DNA of 25,452 bases, from contig NZ_PEGG01000002.1 of NCBI RefSeq assembly GCF_002737765.1, positions 1-25,452 of the forward strand. Direction: 5' to 3'. The notes below the pieces were generated by a model. The model did no database searches, had not been told where the DNA came from, and saw nothing but the letters and a program-made list of their open reading frames with translations. Both the position numbers and the translations under genes were made by a program. This DNA is from Caulobacter sp. B11. Its GTDB lineage: Bacteria > Pseudomonadota > Alphaproteobacteria > Caulobacterales > Caulobacteraceae. Shown here piece after piece: positions 1 through 10,237 of this stretch (the first letter of the stretch is position 1; the number at the start of each line of letters is the position of its first letter).

Positions 1-890
1 GTCGCCTTCGCCACCTCGGCCTGCGCCGCGGCGCCCGGCGCCAAGGCCCTGGAGGACGTCCGCATCCTGTCGGCCGACGACATGGAAGGCCGCGGCGTCG
101 GCGCGCCGGGCGGCGCCAAGGCGCGGGCCTATGTCGCGCAGCGCTTCGCCGAGATCGGGCTCAAGCCGCAGGGCGCGGGGTTCGAGCATCCGTTCAGCTT
201 CACCCGCAGGGACGGCTCGTGGTCAACGGCGTCAACCTTCTGGCCCGTATCGAGGGAACCCGGACGCCTGACTTGGTTATGGTCGTTTCCGCCCACTACG
301 ATCACGAGGGGATCAAGGGCGGCGAGATCTATAACGGGGCCGATGACAACGCCTCGGGCGTGGCCGGGCTGCTGGCGGTGGCCGAGGCGTTCAAGGCCCA
401 TCCCCCCGAACATACGGTGATCCTGGCCGCCCTGGACGGCGAGGAAAGCGGTCTGCAGGGCGCCCGCGCCTTCGTCGCCGCGCCGCCCGTTCCGCTGGCC
501 GCGATCGCGCTCAACGTCAATTTCGACATGATCAGCAAGAACGCCAAGGGCGAGCTCTATGCCAGCGGCGGCGGCCCACAGCCCTTCCTCCAGCCGATCC
601 TGCAGGGCCTGGCCGCCAAGGCGCCGGTCACCCTGAAGCTCGGCCACGACACCGACGCCGAGGGCAAGTCCAACAACTGGACCATGCAGTCCGACCAGGG
701 CGCCTTCGCCGCCAAGGGCGTTTCGTGGGTCTATTTCGGCGTCGAAGACCATGCCGAATACCACAAGCCGACCGACGACTTCGCCACCATCCCGCAGGAT
801 TTCTTCCTCAAGGCGGTGGCGACGGTGGTCGAGGCGACCCGGCTTCTGGACGGGCAATTGTCGGGCATCGCCAAGGCGGCGGGGCGTTAG
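1..890 (+). CDS. M28 family zinc metallopeptidase, 5' partial, frameshifted
   Basis: Exported zinc aminopeptidase/carboxypeptidase-type hydrolase. The left edge falls inside the gene, in what looks like the end of a signal sequence (AFATSACAAAP). Zinc-ligand motifs of family M28 are visible in order: SAHYDHEG (His), NGADDNASGV (bridging Asp), DGEESG (catalytic/ligand Glu pair), NFDMISKN (Asp) and EYHKPTDDF (His). The reading frame changes near 211-219: bases 1 to about 215 encode the N-terminal part in one frame, ending FSFTRRDG, and from about 216 the protein continues in another frame as LVVNGVNLLARIEGT. One missing base, for example a third G in the GG at 214-215, restores a continuous protein. 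The seam is smooth and all metal ligands survive, so I infer a sequence error rather than a dead gene. The substrate is unknown. It is followed by a hairpin at the stop codon and then the fasciclin gene on the same strand. Confidence 0.9.
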   Translation, partial: RLRHLGLRRGARRQGPGGRPHPVGRRHGRPRRRRAGRRQGAGLCRAALRRDRAQAAGRGVRASVQLHPQGRLVVNGVNLLARIEGTRTPDLVMVVSAHYDHEGIKGGEIYNGADDNASGVAGLLAVAEAFKAHPPEHTVILAALDGEESGLQGARAFVAAPPVPLAAIALNVNFDMISKNAKGELYASGGGPQPFLQPILQGLAAKAPVTLKLGHDTDAEGKSNNWTMQSDQGAFAAKGVSWVYFGVEDHAEYHKPTDDFATIPQDFFLKAVATVVEATRLLDGQLSGIAKAAGR

Positions 891-904
891 GCCGACCGTC
901 GGCC
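890..904 (+). terminator. Perfect hairpin at the M28 gene's stop codon
   Basis: GGCCGAC-C-GTCGGCC is a perfect 7-bp inverted repeat with a single central base; its first G is the last base of the TAG stop codon. No T run follows, so it is at best a weak or factor-dependent terminator or an mRNA-stabilising 3' end. Confidence 0.35.
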
Positions 905-1007
905 AGGTCCGCGCGGGAAATTTCGATACCGTCCGCATCCAGGCTGGGGGCAGGGTCGTAACTCCCCTTGTCCCAGCAACGGACCAGTAACTCCCGGAGA
1001 CAGCCCT

Positions 1008-1586
1008 ATGAAGACCATCCTGATGCTCGCCGCCAGCGGCGTGCTTGCGATGTCGTGCGCCGGTTCGGCCATGGCGCAAATGGATCATGCCACGATGAAT
1101 CACAGCAAGACTGTGATGGTCGGCGGCGCGGCCATGTATCCGTCCAAGAACATTATCGAGAACGCCGTCAACTCCAAGGATCACACGACCCTGGTCGCGG
1201 CGGTCAAGGCCGCCGGTCTGGTCGAGACCCTGTCCAGCCCGGGTCCGTTCACGGTGTTCGCCCCGACCAACGCCGCCTTCGCCAAGCTGCCGGCCGGCAC
1301 GGTCGAGACCCTGGTCAAGCCCGAGAACAAGGCGACCCTGACCACGATCCTGACCTATCACGTGGTCGCCGGCCGCCTGACGGCCGCTGACATCGAAGCC
1401 AAGGCCAAGGTCGGCGGCGGCAAGGCCGTGCTGACCACCGTGCAGGGTCAGCCCCTGATCGTCGCCAAGGGCCATCACGGCTGGACGATCACCGACGCCA
1501 AGGGCGGGGTGTCCAACATCACCATCGCCGACGTCCTGCAGTCCAACGGCGTGATCCACGTCATCGACACCGTACTGATGCCCTAA
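1008..1586 (+). CDS. Secreted fasciclin (FAS1) domain protein
   Basis: A 192-residue exported protein with one FAS1 domain, a fold used in adhesion and cell-surface contacts. Residues 1-23 form a signal peptide with an AMA-Q cleavage site. The FAS1 domain spans about residues 48-192 and shows the family hallmarks: SPGPFTVFAPTNAAFAKLP (H1 region), ILTYHVVAGRL (the YH motif) and NGVIHVIDTVLMP at the C-terminus (H2). A short His/Met-rich stretch (QMDHATMNHSKTVMVGG) separates the signal peptide from the domain and could bind metal, which is inference only. The start is supported by GGAG at 996-999, 8 bases before the ATG. The 117-bp upstream gap contains the 9-mer GTAACTCCC twice (958-966 and 987-995). 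The partner and role are not visible from context. Confidence 0.93.
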   Translation: MKTILMLAASGVLAMSCAGSAMAQMDHATMNHSKTVMVGGAAMYPSKNIIENAVNSKDHTTLVAAVKAAGLVETLSSPGPFTVFAPTNAAFAKLPAGTVETLVKPENKATLTTILTYHVVAGRLTAADIEAKAKVGGGKAVLTTVQGQPLIVAKGHHGWTITDAKGGVSNITIADVLQSNGVIHVIDTVLMP

Positions 1587-1622
1587 CGCCTGACCACCGC
1601 GCGGTCGAAGGACCGTGGCGAC

Positions 1623-1659
1623 CCTCTCCGGATCGACAGCCCCGTTCGATCCGGAGAGG
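1623..1659. terminator. Bidirectional hairpin between convergent genes
   Basis: A perfect 13-bp stem (1623-1635 pairing with 1647-1659; CCTCTCCGGATCG and its complement) encloses an 11-base loop. It lies 36 bp after the fasciclin stop and 2 bp past the end of the opposing lipoprotein gene, so one structure could end both transcripts. There is no real U tract on either side. Confidence 0.7.
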
Positions 1660-1661
1660 CG

Positions 1662-2483
1662 CTATTGGGGTTTCGGCGGCGGCGTGGCCGCGGGCTCTCC
1701 GCCGCGTCGCCGGGAGTCCGGAATATAGAGATTGGTGATAATGCCCGCGACCCGGGATCCCGGCTGGAACCGGTCGCCATAATCGCGGCAGGGGTCCGTC
1801 TTGGCCGCAACGCGCTGGCTCTTGTGGCCGTCGGGCGTCATCACGGCGGCGGCCTTGTCGGCGAAGGGTTCGGCGAATTGCAGGGCGTCGCCCAGCCGTG
1901 ACAGGGACGGGCTGTCGGTGCCGACGGCCGTGGCCTTGCGGGCCCAGGCCACGGCGGCGATCTGCTTCTGATCGGCGGCCGCGCGCATTTCGGCTTCCAT
2001 TCCCAGACCGCCCAGGGTCCCGGGCAGCCGCAAGCCGATCGGCCCCGGGATCACAAAGCCCGACGCGGCCGAGGCGACCGAGGCCACGCGACCGGTCGGG
2101 GTGAACCAGGTGATCGCCGCGCGCACCTCGGCGTCCGCCGTCGCGGCCGCGACGATCTCGAAGCGTTCGGACAGTTCAAAACACAGCTGGGCGTCGACCT
2201 CACGCAGCAGGGCGACGCGTTCTTCCGGACTCAGCGGGGAGGTGGCGTCCGCGCCGGCCGCCAGCACGGTCGGGGCCAGCGCCACGCGCTGCACGACGCC
2301 AAGCGCGGCGGGGTCACGAAACTCGCGGATCTCGGCGCGACCGCGTCGCTCTGAGTCCTTGAGCCCGTCATAGCCGCTGAGAAAGCCGGACCGATCCGGC
2401 GCGGCGGTGGCGCAGGCGGAGAGGCAGAGCGCCGTCGCCGCGAACAGCGCGACCCTGTCCCAAGCCTTGTACGAGATGATCAT
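1662..2483 (-). CDS. DUF3313-like lipoprotein
   Basis: A 273-residue predicted lipoprotein. A hydrophobic signal ends in a lipobox LSAC with Cys24 as the lipidated residue. The early mature segment (SGFLSGYDGLKDSE) resembles the start of DUF3313 proteins, a family of lipoproteins without a defined function. The rest alternates helical and beta-like segments, with a Gly/Pro-rich stretch at about residues 140-160 (FVIPGPIGLRLPGTLGGLG), and ends in a proline-rich tail. The purL-linked Cys-rich lipoprotein lies about 100 bp upstream on the same strand, but the gap argues only weakly for one operon. The ribosome-binding site is poor. The lipoprotein call is firm; the family call is moderate. Confidence 0.8.
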   Translation of the reverse strand: MIISYKAWDRVALFAATALCLSACATAAPDRSGFLSGYDGLKDSERRGRAEIREFRDPAALGVVQRVALAPTVLAAGADATSPLSPEERVALLREVDAQLCFELSERFEIVAAATADAEVRAAITWFTPTGRVASVASAASGFVIPGPIGLRLPGTLGGLGMEAEMRAAADQKQIAAVAWARKATAVGTDSPSLSRLGDALQFAEPFADKAAAVMTPDGHKSQRVAAKTDPCRDYGDRFQPGSRVAGIITNLYIPDSRRRGGEPAATPPPKPQ

Positions 2484-2582
2484 TGTTCGGGTCTCAAAAG
2501 CAGCGGACTTAAGCCCTGAACAGCCAGGACCCGATGGTGGATATAGGGTCGATAGCCGCCGAGTGGGAGAGGGCCGCGACGC

Positions 2583-2936
2583 CTAGTCGACGCAGATCGT
2601 CGCGGTGGCCTTGCCGTTGACGATCTTGGCGTAGCAGCCGAACTGGACGTTGGACTTCTGGCACTGGCCGGTGCTCGCGGGCGCGTCGAGATTGCCCTCG
2701 GCGATGCAGGCGCCCTGGCAGTCGGCCTTGTCGGAACAGGTCTTGCCGGCGTCGGCATAGGGCACGACGCAGGTCAGGCGCTGCAGGCGGCCGACCGGCT
2801 GCATGGCGCCGCCGCGGGCTGCGCATGAGGCTTCGGCGCTCTGGGCGGCCGGGGTGGCGACCGGCGCGGCGGGCGCGCAGGCGGCCAGCAGCGACAGAGC
2901 CAGGCTGGCCGGAGCGAGACGAGTGATCAGGCGCAT
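2583..2936 (-). CDS. Small cysteine-rich lipoprotein
   Basis: A 117-residue predicted lipoprotein: basic start, hydrophobic core and lipobox LAAC with Cys20 lipidated, followed by an Ala/Pro-rich spacer to about residue 33. The mature domain has eight further cysteines (38, 56, 67, 73, 77, 92, 101, 115), an even number suited to four disulfides in the periplasm. I do not recognise the family. It follows purL on the same strand with an 11-bp gap. The purL TGA is embedded in the sequence TGAGG that serves as the ribosome-binding site, so translation is probably coupled to purL even though the product has no evident purine role. Confidence 0.85.
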   Translation of the reverse strand: MRLITRLAPASLALSLLAACAPAAPVATPAAQSAEASCAARGGAMQPVGRLQRLTCVVPYADAGKTCSDKADCQGACIAEGNLDAPASTGQCQKSNVQFGCYAKIVNGKATATICVD

Positions 2937-2947
2937 TCTGTAGATCC

Positions 2948-5131
<2,184 letters not shown>

Positions 5132-5238
5132 GGTCTTGGTCGGGGTCTGGGCGGGGGGTGGAGGGCGTGCTCATGGGGGCGGTTTCTAGCGCGCCGCCAC
5201 GGATTCCGCCACCGGCCAAGACGGAGTTTGACGCGCGA

Positions 5239-5592
5239 TCAGCCGCCCTTGCCGCCCGACTGGGCGACGACCGGGGCGGCTTCGGCCGGGATCGGCGTGG
5301 CGGGGAGGGCGGCGGGACCGATCGGAGCCGCGACGGCCTGCGGGGCGGAGACGGCGGCCTTGGCCTTGGCGGCGGGTTTGACCACCTGTTCGACGCGGGC
5401 CTGGGCCGTGGCGATCCAGCCGTCCAGGCGGGCTCCGGCGGCGGTGAAGGACTTGGCCTGGATCGCCAGGCCGGCCGTCAGGGCGCCCAGCAAGGCCAGG
5501 GGGACGAGCACCCATCCGACCAGCGGATTGCCCTGCTTCTTGCGTTTGCGCGCCCAGACAGGCACGCCGCTGGTGGGTTCTGGAGCCGTCAT
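5239..5592 (-). CDS. Small single-pass membrane protein, unknown function
   Basis: A 117-residue protein not recognised as a known family. A short charged N-terminus (WARKRKKQG) is followed by one strong transmembrane segment at about residues 24-45 (PLVGWVLVPLALLGALTAGL), then a helical stretch and a long Ala/Pro/Lys-rich low-complexity tail. Positive charges before the helix suggest the N-terminus is inside and the tail in the periplasm. AAGG lies 9 bases before the ATG. It sits 107 bp upstream of purL's start on the same strand. Base composition matches its neighbours, and the start and membrane segment support it as a real gene. Confidence 0.7.
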   Translation of the reverse strand: MTAPEPTSGVPVWARKRKKQGNPLVGWVLVPLALLGALTAGLAIQAKSFTAAGARLDGWIATAQARVEQVVKPAAKAKAAVSAPQAVAAPIGPAALPATPIPAEAAPVVAQSGGKGG

Positions 5593-5849
5593 CTCGTTCT
5601 ACCTTGCGCAGTCTCGTGCTGGGCTTGTCGCTGTCGATCGCGGCGAAAGCCGAGAACCGGCATGCGCCCTGCCATCAGGTTGGGCGTCATTCGCGTCGCG
5701 CAGCCAGCGCTATCCCTCTGGGCGCGAGCGATCCGGCCGCAAGATCGGCGAACAGGCGATCCGTTTGCCGGCAAATGCTCCGATAGCGGTGGGCGACGAC
5801 GATCCTTTGAGGCACCTTGTCACGGTCTCTCAACCGAAAGCTCGCACCG
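5593..5849. other. Divergent intergenic region, no gene seen
   Basis: The 257 bp between the divergent membrane-protein and cyclophilin genes are somewhat less GC-rich than the flanks and should carry both promoters. Only short open frames without starts or ribosome-binding sites cross it; I cannot assign a specific promoter or RNA. Confidence 0.4.
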
Positions 5850-6443
5850 ATGCTCGATCGCCGCGCCGTTCTTCTCGCGCTCGCCGCCACGCCGCTGATG
5901 GCCGCCGCCGCGCCCGTCCGCGTCCGGATGGTCACCGATCTGGGGGTGATCGTCATCGAACTGTTCGTCGACAAGGCCCCGATCTCGAGCGCCAACTTCC
6001 TGGCCTATGCCGACAAGGGGCTGCTGGACGGCGGCAGCTTCTATCGCACGGTCAGCCCGAAGAACGACAACAACCCGGCCACCATCAGCGTCATCCAGGG
6101 CGGGCTGAACCGCGACGATAGCCCCTTGCCGGCCATCGCCCACGAGACCACGGCAGCCACCGGCCTGCGCCACACCGACGGGGTCATCTCGATGGCCCGC
6201 GACGCGCCCGGCTCGGCCGGTTCGGAGTTCTTCATCTGCCTGGGCGACAACCCCGCCCTCGATTTCGGCGGCGCCCGCAACAAGGACGGCCAGGGCTTCG
6301 CCGCCTTTGGCCGCGTGGTCGAGGGCATGGACGTGGTGCGGGCCATCCACCAGGCCCCGACGGTCAGCAAGGCCGACGATCCCTATCTGAAAGGCCAGAT
6401 TATCGAAAAGCCCGTGAAAATTCAGAAGCTTGGCCGCAACTAA
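5850..6443 (+). CDS. Exported cyclophilin-type peptidyl-prolyl isomerase
   Basis: A 197-residue cyclophilin that catalyses proline cis/trans isomerisation, probably in the periplasm. The ATG at 5850 gives a signal sequence MLDRRAVLLALAATPLMAAA; the Arg pair is Tat-like but not a full consensus. A TTG at 5817 in the same frame would add 11 residues before the signal and is less likely. Cyclophilin features: VIELFVDKAPISSANFLAY (residues 35-53), FYRTV with the catalytic Arg66, VIQGG (81-85), the GVISMARD and GSEFFICLGDNP strands, and FGRVVEGMDVV near the C-terminus. The segment around residues 70-80 (SPKNDNNPATIS) is longer than in minimal cyclophilins. A 58-residue protein gene follows 84 bp downstream. 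Confidence 0.95.
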   Translation: MLDRRAVLLALAATPLMAAAAPVRVRMVTDLGVIVIELFVDKAPISSANFLAYADKGLLDGGSFYRTVSPKNDNNPATISVIQGGLNRDDSPLPAIAHETTAATGLRHTDGVISMARDAPGSAGSEFFICLGDNPALDFGGARNKDGQGFAAFGRVVEGMDVVRAIHQAPTVSKADDPYLKGQIIEKPVKIQKLGRN

Positions 6444-6527
6444 GGCAGCTTGGCCCTAGGAACGACCTCGATCGGCGGCCGTTTTGTCTGGGTGCGCATC
6501 GAGCGCGCGTTGCAGAGGAACAAGCCC

Positions 6528-6704
6528 ATGGCCGAGAACACTCGCAATCCGCAGCAGCAGTCCAACGATCCGTCGCGATCCGCGCCGGGACAGCAGAACC
6601 GACAGGCCGAACCGGGACACAATCCCGGCGGACAGGCCGACAAGGCCGATCAGGCCAACAGGCCCGACCAGGCCAGCAAGGCTGACAAGCCCGGGCCAAG
6701 CTGA
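6528..6704 (+). CDS. 58-residue disordered hydrophilic protein
   Basis: A short gene starting at the ATG at 6528, chosen because AGAGGA (6514-6519) precedes it by 8 bases. A longer in-frame version from 6450 lacks such support. The 58 residues are almost free of hydrophobic side chains and rich in Gln, Asn, Pro, Asp, Lys and Gly, with degenerate repeats of the type QADKADQANRPDQASKADK. It should be disordered and soluble. I recognise no family. The good ribosome-binding site, a strong terminator 24 bp after the stop and a biased composition that changes sharply at the gene ends make it a credible gene. Its function is unknown; hydrophilin-like stress proteins have a similar composition, but that is only an analogy. 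Confidence 0.65.
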   Translation: MAENTRNPQQQSNDPSRSAPGQQNRQAEPGHNPGGQADKADQANRPDQASKADKPGPS

Positions 6705-6727
6705 CGTCAGTCGCAGCGCCCTGAACG

Positions 6728-6757
6728 AGGGCCGGAGAGCAATCTCCGGCCCTTTTT
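6728..6757 (+). terminator. Intrinsic terminator with GCAA tetraloop
   Basis: An 11-bp perfect stem (6728-6738 with 6743-6753, core GGGCCGGAGA and its complement) closed by a GCAA tetraloop and followed by five Ts (6753-6757). It ends the transcript of the 58-residue protein and possibly the cyclophilin. Confidence 0.92.
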
Positions 6758-6782
6758 GGTGTCTGCAATCCGGTCTTCGCGG

Positions 6783-8708
6783 CTAGTTCCCGACAACCGG
6801 CAGTTCGATGAAGCTGGCCGTGTCGGCCGCGTGGAACACCCTTTGGGTGGCCTTCACATAGTCGCCCGGCTTGGCCAGGAAGATGTTGGGCACGAAGGTC
6901 TGGGGGTTGCGGTCATAGAGCGGGAACCAGCTGGACTGCACCTGCACCATGATCCGGTGGCCCGGCAGGAAGGTGTGGTTCGCGGTCGGCAGGATGAACT
7001 GGTATTTCAGCGGCGTATTGGGCTTGATCGCCTTGGGATCGCTGAAGCTCTCGCGATAGCGGCCACGGAAGATGTCCATGCCCACGGCCAGCTGATAGCC
7101 GCCCAGTGCGGGCTGGCTGGGAACCTCGTCCGGATAGACGTCGATCAGCTTGACCACCCAATCGCTGTCGGTGCCGCTGGTCGAGGCCATCAGATTGACC
7201 TTGGGCACGCCGGCGATCTTCAGCGGCGCGGTCAGGGGCTCGGAGACATAGCTGAGCACGTCGGTGCGGTCGGCGACGGCGCGCTGGTCGGTCAGAAGCC
7301 AGGCGGTCCAACGGTCGCGTTCGCCGAATGACAGCGGGCGCGGGATATAGGGCACCGGCTTGGCGGGGTCGGAGACATATTCGTCATAGGCCGCCGGGCC
7401 CTTGGCCGGGGCCGGGGCGCTGAACGACAGGCCGCCTTTCTCGGTCAGATACAGCGGCTTATTGCCGCCCTGGGGCCAGGATGAATAGCGATCCCAGCGA
7501 TTCTGGCCCGGGTCGTAGATCAGAACCGGCGGGGTCTGGGCCTTCGGCGCGCCATCCTTGAGGTACTGGTTGAAGAACGGCAGCAGCACGTCGCGACGGA
7601 ACTGCAGGGCGGTGTCGCCGTCCCACTTGAACACGCCCAGGCCGGTGGCGTCATAATTGACCTGGCTGTGCCGCCAGGGGCCCAGGACCAGATAGCTCTT
7701 GTCGTTATCGACGTCCTTGGGCTCGGTGGCGGCATAGGCGTGCACCGCGCCCCACATGTCCTCCTGGTCCCAGAGGCCCTGGATCCACATGGTCGGCACG
7801 GTCAGGGGCTGCTGGGCCATGGTCTTGTCCAGCGCCTGCTCGCTCCAGAACGGCGTATAGGCGGTGTTGTCGATCAGCTTCTTCCACCAGGGCAGCTGGT
7901 CGATGCCATTGGCCTTGGCGTAGTCGCCGGCCGAGCCCGCGCGGCGGAAGTTCTCGTAGTCGTCCGGGCTCTTGCGGACGACCCCGTCGCCGGACCCGCG
8001 CTTGGTGGTCTGGCCGACGAAATAGTCGAAATTCACCTGGCGGAAGGCGCCGTGGTGGAACCAGTCGTCGCCCATCCAGCCGTCGACCATCGGGCTCATC
8101 GGCGCGGCCACCTTCAGGGCTGGGTGCGGATTGACCAGCGCCATGACCACGGTGAAGCCTTCGTACGAGCTGCCCAGCATGCCGACCTTGCCGTTGCTTT
8201 CGGGCACGTTCTTGGTCAGCCATTCGATGGTGTCATAGGCGTCGGTCGCGTGATCGACCTCTGACGCGTTCAGCGGCCCCTTCAGGGGGCGGGTCATCAC
8301 ATAGTCGCCTTCCGAGCCGTACTTGCCGCGGATGTCCTGGATGACCCGGATATAGCCCTCCTGCACGAAGACCTCGTCGCCCTGGGCCAGGGTGGCCAGC
8401 ATCGAGCCGCTTTCGTTGCGCGCCGTGCGCTTGGCGGCGTTGTAGGGCGTGCGGGTCAGCAGGATCGGGGCGTTGCGGGCCCCCTTGGGCGTGACGATGA
8501 CCGTGTAGAGCTTGGTTCCGTCGCGCATCGGCGCCATGACCACCCGCTTGACGTAGTCGACGCCGACCGTGGGGGCGACATACTTGCCGTCGATGTCGGG
8601 TGTCATGGCGGCGGTCTGGGCCGCGGTCTGGGCCAGCGACACCCCGCCGAGCAGGGTGAGGGCGGCGGCGGCCAGCAGGCCGGCGCGCAGGGTTGTGACG
8701 AGACTCAT
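6783..8708 (-). CDS. Exported CocE/NonD family hydrolase (X-Pro dipeptidyl-peptidase S15 fold)
   Basis: A 641-residue alpha/beta hydrolase related to cocaine esterase, glutaryl-7-ACA acylase and S15 X-Pro peptidases, which cut ester or amide bonds. Residues 1-26 form a signal peptide ending SLAQ. The nucleophile elbow is GSSYEG (179-184) with Ser181. Other landmarks are APMRDGTKLYTVIV (start of the fold), LLTRTPYN, VIQDIRGKYGSEG (oxyanion region), WIQGLWDQED (catalytic Asp) and VLGPWRHSQ (catalytic His). The C-terminal third is the jelly-roll domain of the family (TDVLSYVSEPLTAPLKIAG, SSWFPLYDRNP). The ATG at 8708 follows GGAG by 7 bases. The frame is intact. It lies between purQ and purL on the same strand, with no obvious role in purine metabolism. 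Confidence 0.93.
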   Translation of the reverse strand: MSLVTTLRAGLLAAAALTLLGGVSLAQTAAQTAAMTPDIDGKYVAPTVGVDYVKRVVMAPMRDGTKLYTVIVTPKGARNAPILLTRTPYNAAKRTARNESGSMLATLAQGDEVFVQEGYIRVIQDIRGKYGSEGDYVMTRPLKGPLNASEVDHATDAYDTIEWLTKNVPESNGKVGMLGSSYEGFTVVMALVNPHPALKVAAPMSPMVDGWMGDDWFHHGAFRQVNFDYFVGQTTKRGSGDGVVRKSPDDYENFRRAGSAGDYAKANGIDQLPWWKKLIDNTAYTPFWSEQALDKTMAQQPLTVPTMWIQGLWDQEDMWGAVHAYAATEPKDVDNDKSYLVLGPWRHSQVNYDATGLGVFKWDGDTALQFRRDVLLPFFNQYLKDGAPKAQTPPVLIYDPGQNRWDRYSSWPQGGNKPLYLTEKGGLSFSAPAPAKGPAAYDEYVSDPAKPVPYIPRPLSFGERDRWTAWLLTDQRAVADRTDVLSYVSEPLTAPLKIAGVPKVNLMASTSGTDSDWVVKLIDVYPDEVPSQPALGGYQLAVGMDIFRGRYRESFSDPKAIKPNTPLKYQFILPTANHTFLPGHRIMVQVQSSWFPLYDRNPQTFVPNIFLAKPGDYVKATQRVFHAADTASFIELPVVGN

Positions 8709-8717
8709 GGCGACGCT

Positions 8718-8751
8718 CCAAGGCTAGGCGTTCACCTTAGGAGCGCCTTGG
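8718..8751. other. Hairpin between purQ and the CocE-type gene
   Basis: CCAAGGC (8718-8724) pairs with GCCTTGG (8745-8751), with a smaller nested AGG/CCT pairing inside the loop. On the minus-strand transcript it lies after purQ and its 3' arm touches the ribosome-binding site of the hydrolase gene, so it could attenuate expression or simply separate the two genes. The role is not proven. Confidence 0.35.
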
Positions 8752-8818
8752 GCGGGGCGCCACGGTGTTACGCGCGATCAACCAGGATCGCCGCCGTGCT
8801 GGACGCGCGCGGTGGGCC

Positions 8819-9480
8819 TCAGGCGCTGGCGAAGATGCTGCGGAACAGGATCGCGCCGTCTTCCGAGCCCAGGTCGGCGTCGAACGAGCGGTCGGGGTGG
8901 GGCATCAGGCCCAGGACATTGCCCTTGGGATTGACGATCCCGGCGATGTCGCGGGCCGAACCGTTGGGATTGTCCTTGTAGCGGAACACCACCTGGCCCT
9001 CGCCCTCGAGGCGGTCCAGGGTCTCTTCGTCGGCGAAGAAGTTGCCTTCGCCGTTGCCGACGGTCATCACCGCCTCGCGCTGCTCGCCATATTCGGCGGT
9101 GAAGCGGGTCTGGCTGTTGACGATCTCCAGCTCGACCGGCTTGCAGATATATTTCAGCTTCTCGTTGCGCAGCAGGGCGCCGGGCAGCAGGCCCGCCTCG
9201 CACAGCACCTGGAAGCCGTTGCAGATCCCGACCACGGCCATGCCGTCATCGGCCGCCTTGACCACGGCCTTCATCACCGGGCTCTGAGCGGCCATGGCCC
9301 CACAGCGCAGATAGTCGCCATAGGAGAAGCCGCCGGGCAGAACGACCAAGTCCAGGTCGTCGGGCAGGGACGTTTCCTGGTGCCAGACCATCTCGACGCG
9401 GGCTCCGGCGAGCGCTCGATGGCGACCTTGCAATCGCGGTCGCAGTTGGACCCCGGGAAGACGATGACAGCGGCTTTCAT
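8819..9480 (-). CDS. purQ: Phosphoribosylformylglycinamidine synthase, glutaminase subunit PurQ (frameshifted)
   Basis: PurQ is the class I glutamine amidotransferase that supplies ammonia to PurL. The start ATG at 9480 gives [20 protein letters not shown], a classic PurQ N-terminus. The frame breaks near 9413-9425: the first part reads into a wrong frame after CKVAIE, and the true continuation ([17 protein letters not shown]) is in another frame. One missing base, for instance a C making CGC-CTC after GAG, gives exactly 220 residues, the usual PurQ length. Beyond the seam everything is intact: [12 protein letters not shown], the nucleophile Cys in [13 protein letters not shown], and the His and Glu-region segment [12 protein letters not shown] infer a sequence error. 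The gene follows a membrane-protein gene by 50 bp. Confidence 0.95.
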
Positions 9481-9530
9481 GGCGCGGGCCTGTAGCACCG
9501 TTCGGGGGGATTGTCAGGGCCAGAGTGTGC

Positions 9531-10055
9531 TCAGGATCGTGACGGCTTCATCGCCGCGCGCGTGGCCCACACCGTCCCGAGCATGAACGGCAGAACAAGG
9601 AAGACGAAGAGCAGCGCCGTCGAGATCAGGCCGGGGATTGTCAGATATTCGCCAAACTGGATGCGGTTGCTCGACGGATCGGTCAGTGCGGAGAACAGCC
9701 AGGGGCCGCCGAGCACGACAGTCAGGCTGCCGCAGACCGCAGCGACCCACCACAGGGCCCCGCCTGACCCGCGAGTCAGGGCAATGAACGCCGCGACACT
9801 TCCGCCGACGAAGACCGCGCCGGCCAGGGCCGTGACCGTAAGTCCCTCTTGGGCCGCCAGCAGGCCGAAGACGTAGCCCATATAGCCGGGGTCGAGCAGG
9901 CCGCGCAGTGGGGCCGCCGAGTTCAGCGCCGCCGCCAGCAGGCAGGCGAAAGAGGCGACGAGGGCCATCGGCGATGGTTTGCGCCGGACCGCGATCACGA
10001 TCCAGCCCAGCAGCAGGACCGCAGACACGGCCAAGGCGAAAAGTCCCCAATTCAT
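9531..10055 (-). CDS. Multi-pass membrane protein, unknown function
   Basis: A 174-residue hydrophobic protein with about five predicted membrane segments: residues 4-23, 30-50, 60-85 (less clear), 76-97 or 103-123, and 143-163, joined by short polar loops. No conserved catalytic motif is visible and I do not recognise the family. The start is well supported by a purine-rich GAGGAGGGG ribosome-binding site five bases before the ATG at 10055. It lies upstream of purQ on the same strand and could be transcribed with it. Confidence 0.75.
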   Translation of the reverse strand: MNWGLFALAVSAVLLLGWIVIAVRRKPSPMALVASFACLLAAALNSAAPLRGLLDPGYMGYVFGLLAAQEGLTVTALAGAVFVGGSVAAFIALTRGSGGALWWVAAVCGSLTVVLGGPWLFSALTDPSSNRIQFGEYLTIPGLISTALLFVFLVLPFMLGTVWATRAAMKPSRS

Positions 10056-10237
10056 CCCGACCCCTCCTCGAATTCAGTCGGAGAACGTTGGCATGCCGCT
10101 GGCCGGAGCTTCAAATTAAGCTTGTGTCACCTCGTTGGAGGTTGGCGCAGCGGTCAGGCGCAGTCTTCCAGCCCGCGTTCGTTATCCTCGCCACTGGGGT
10201 CGGGAAGGGGCGCGGAGTGGAAAACCCTGTCGACGTG

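Noticed and set aside
129..1559. 476-codon open frame on the - strand
   Set aside because: Antisense to the M28 peptidase and fasciclin genes, with shadow-like composition and no family motif.
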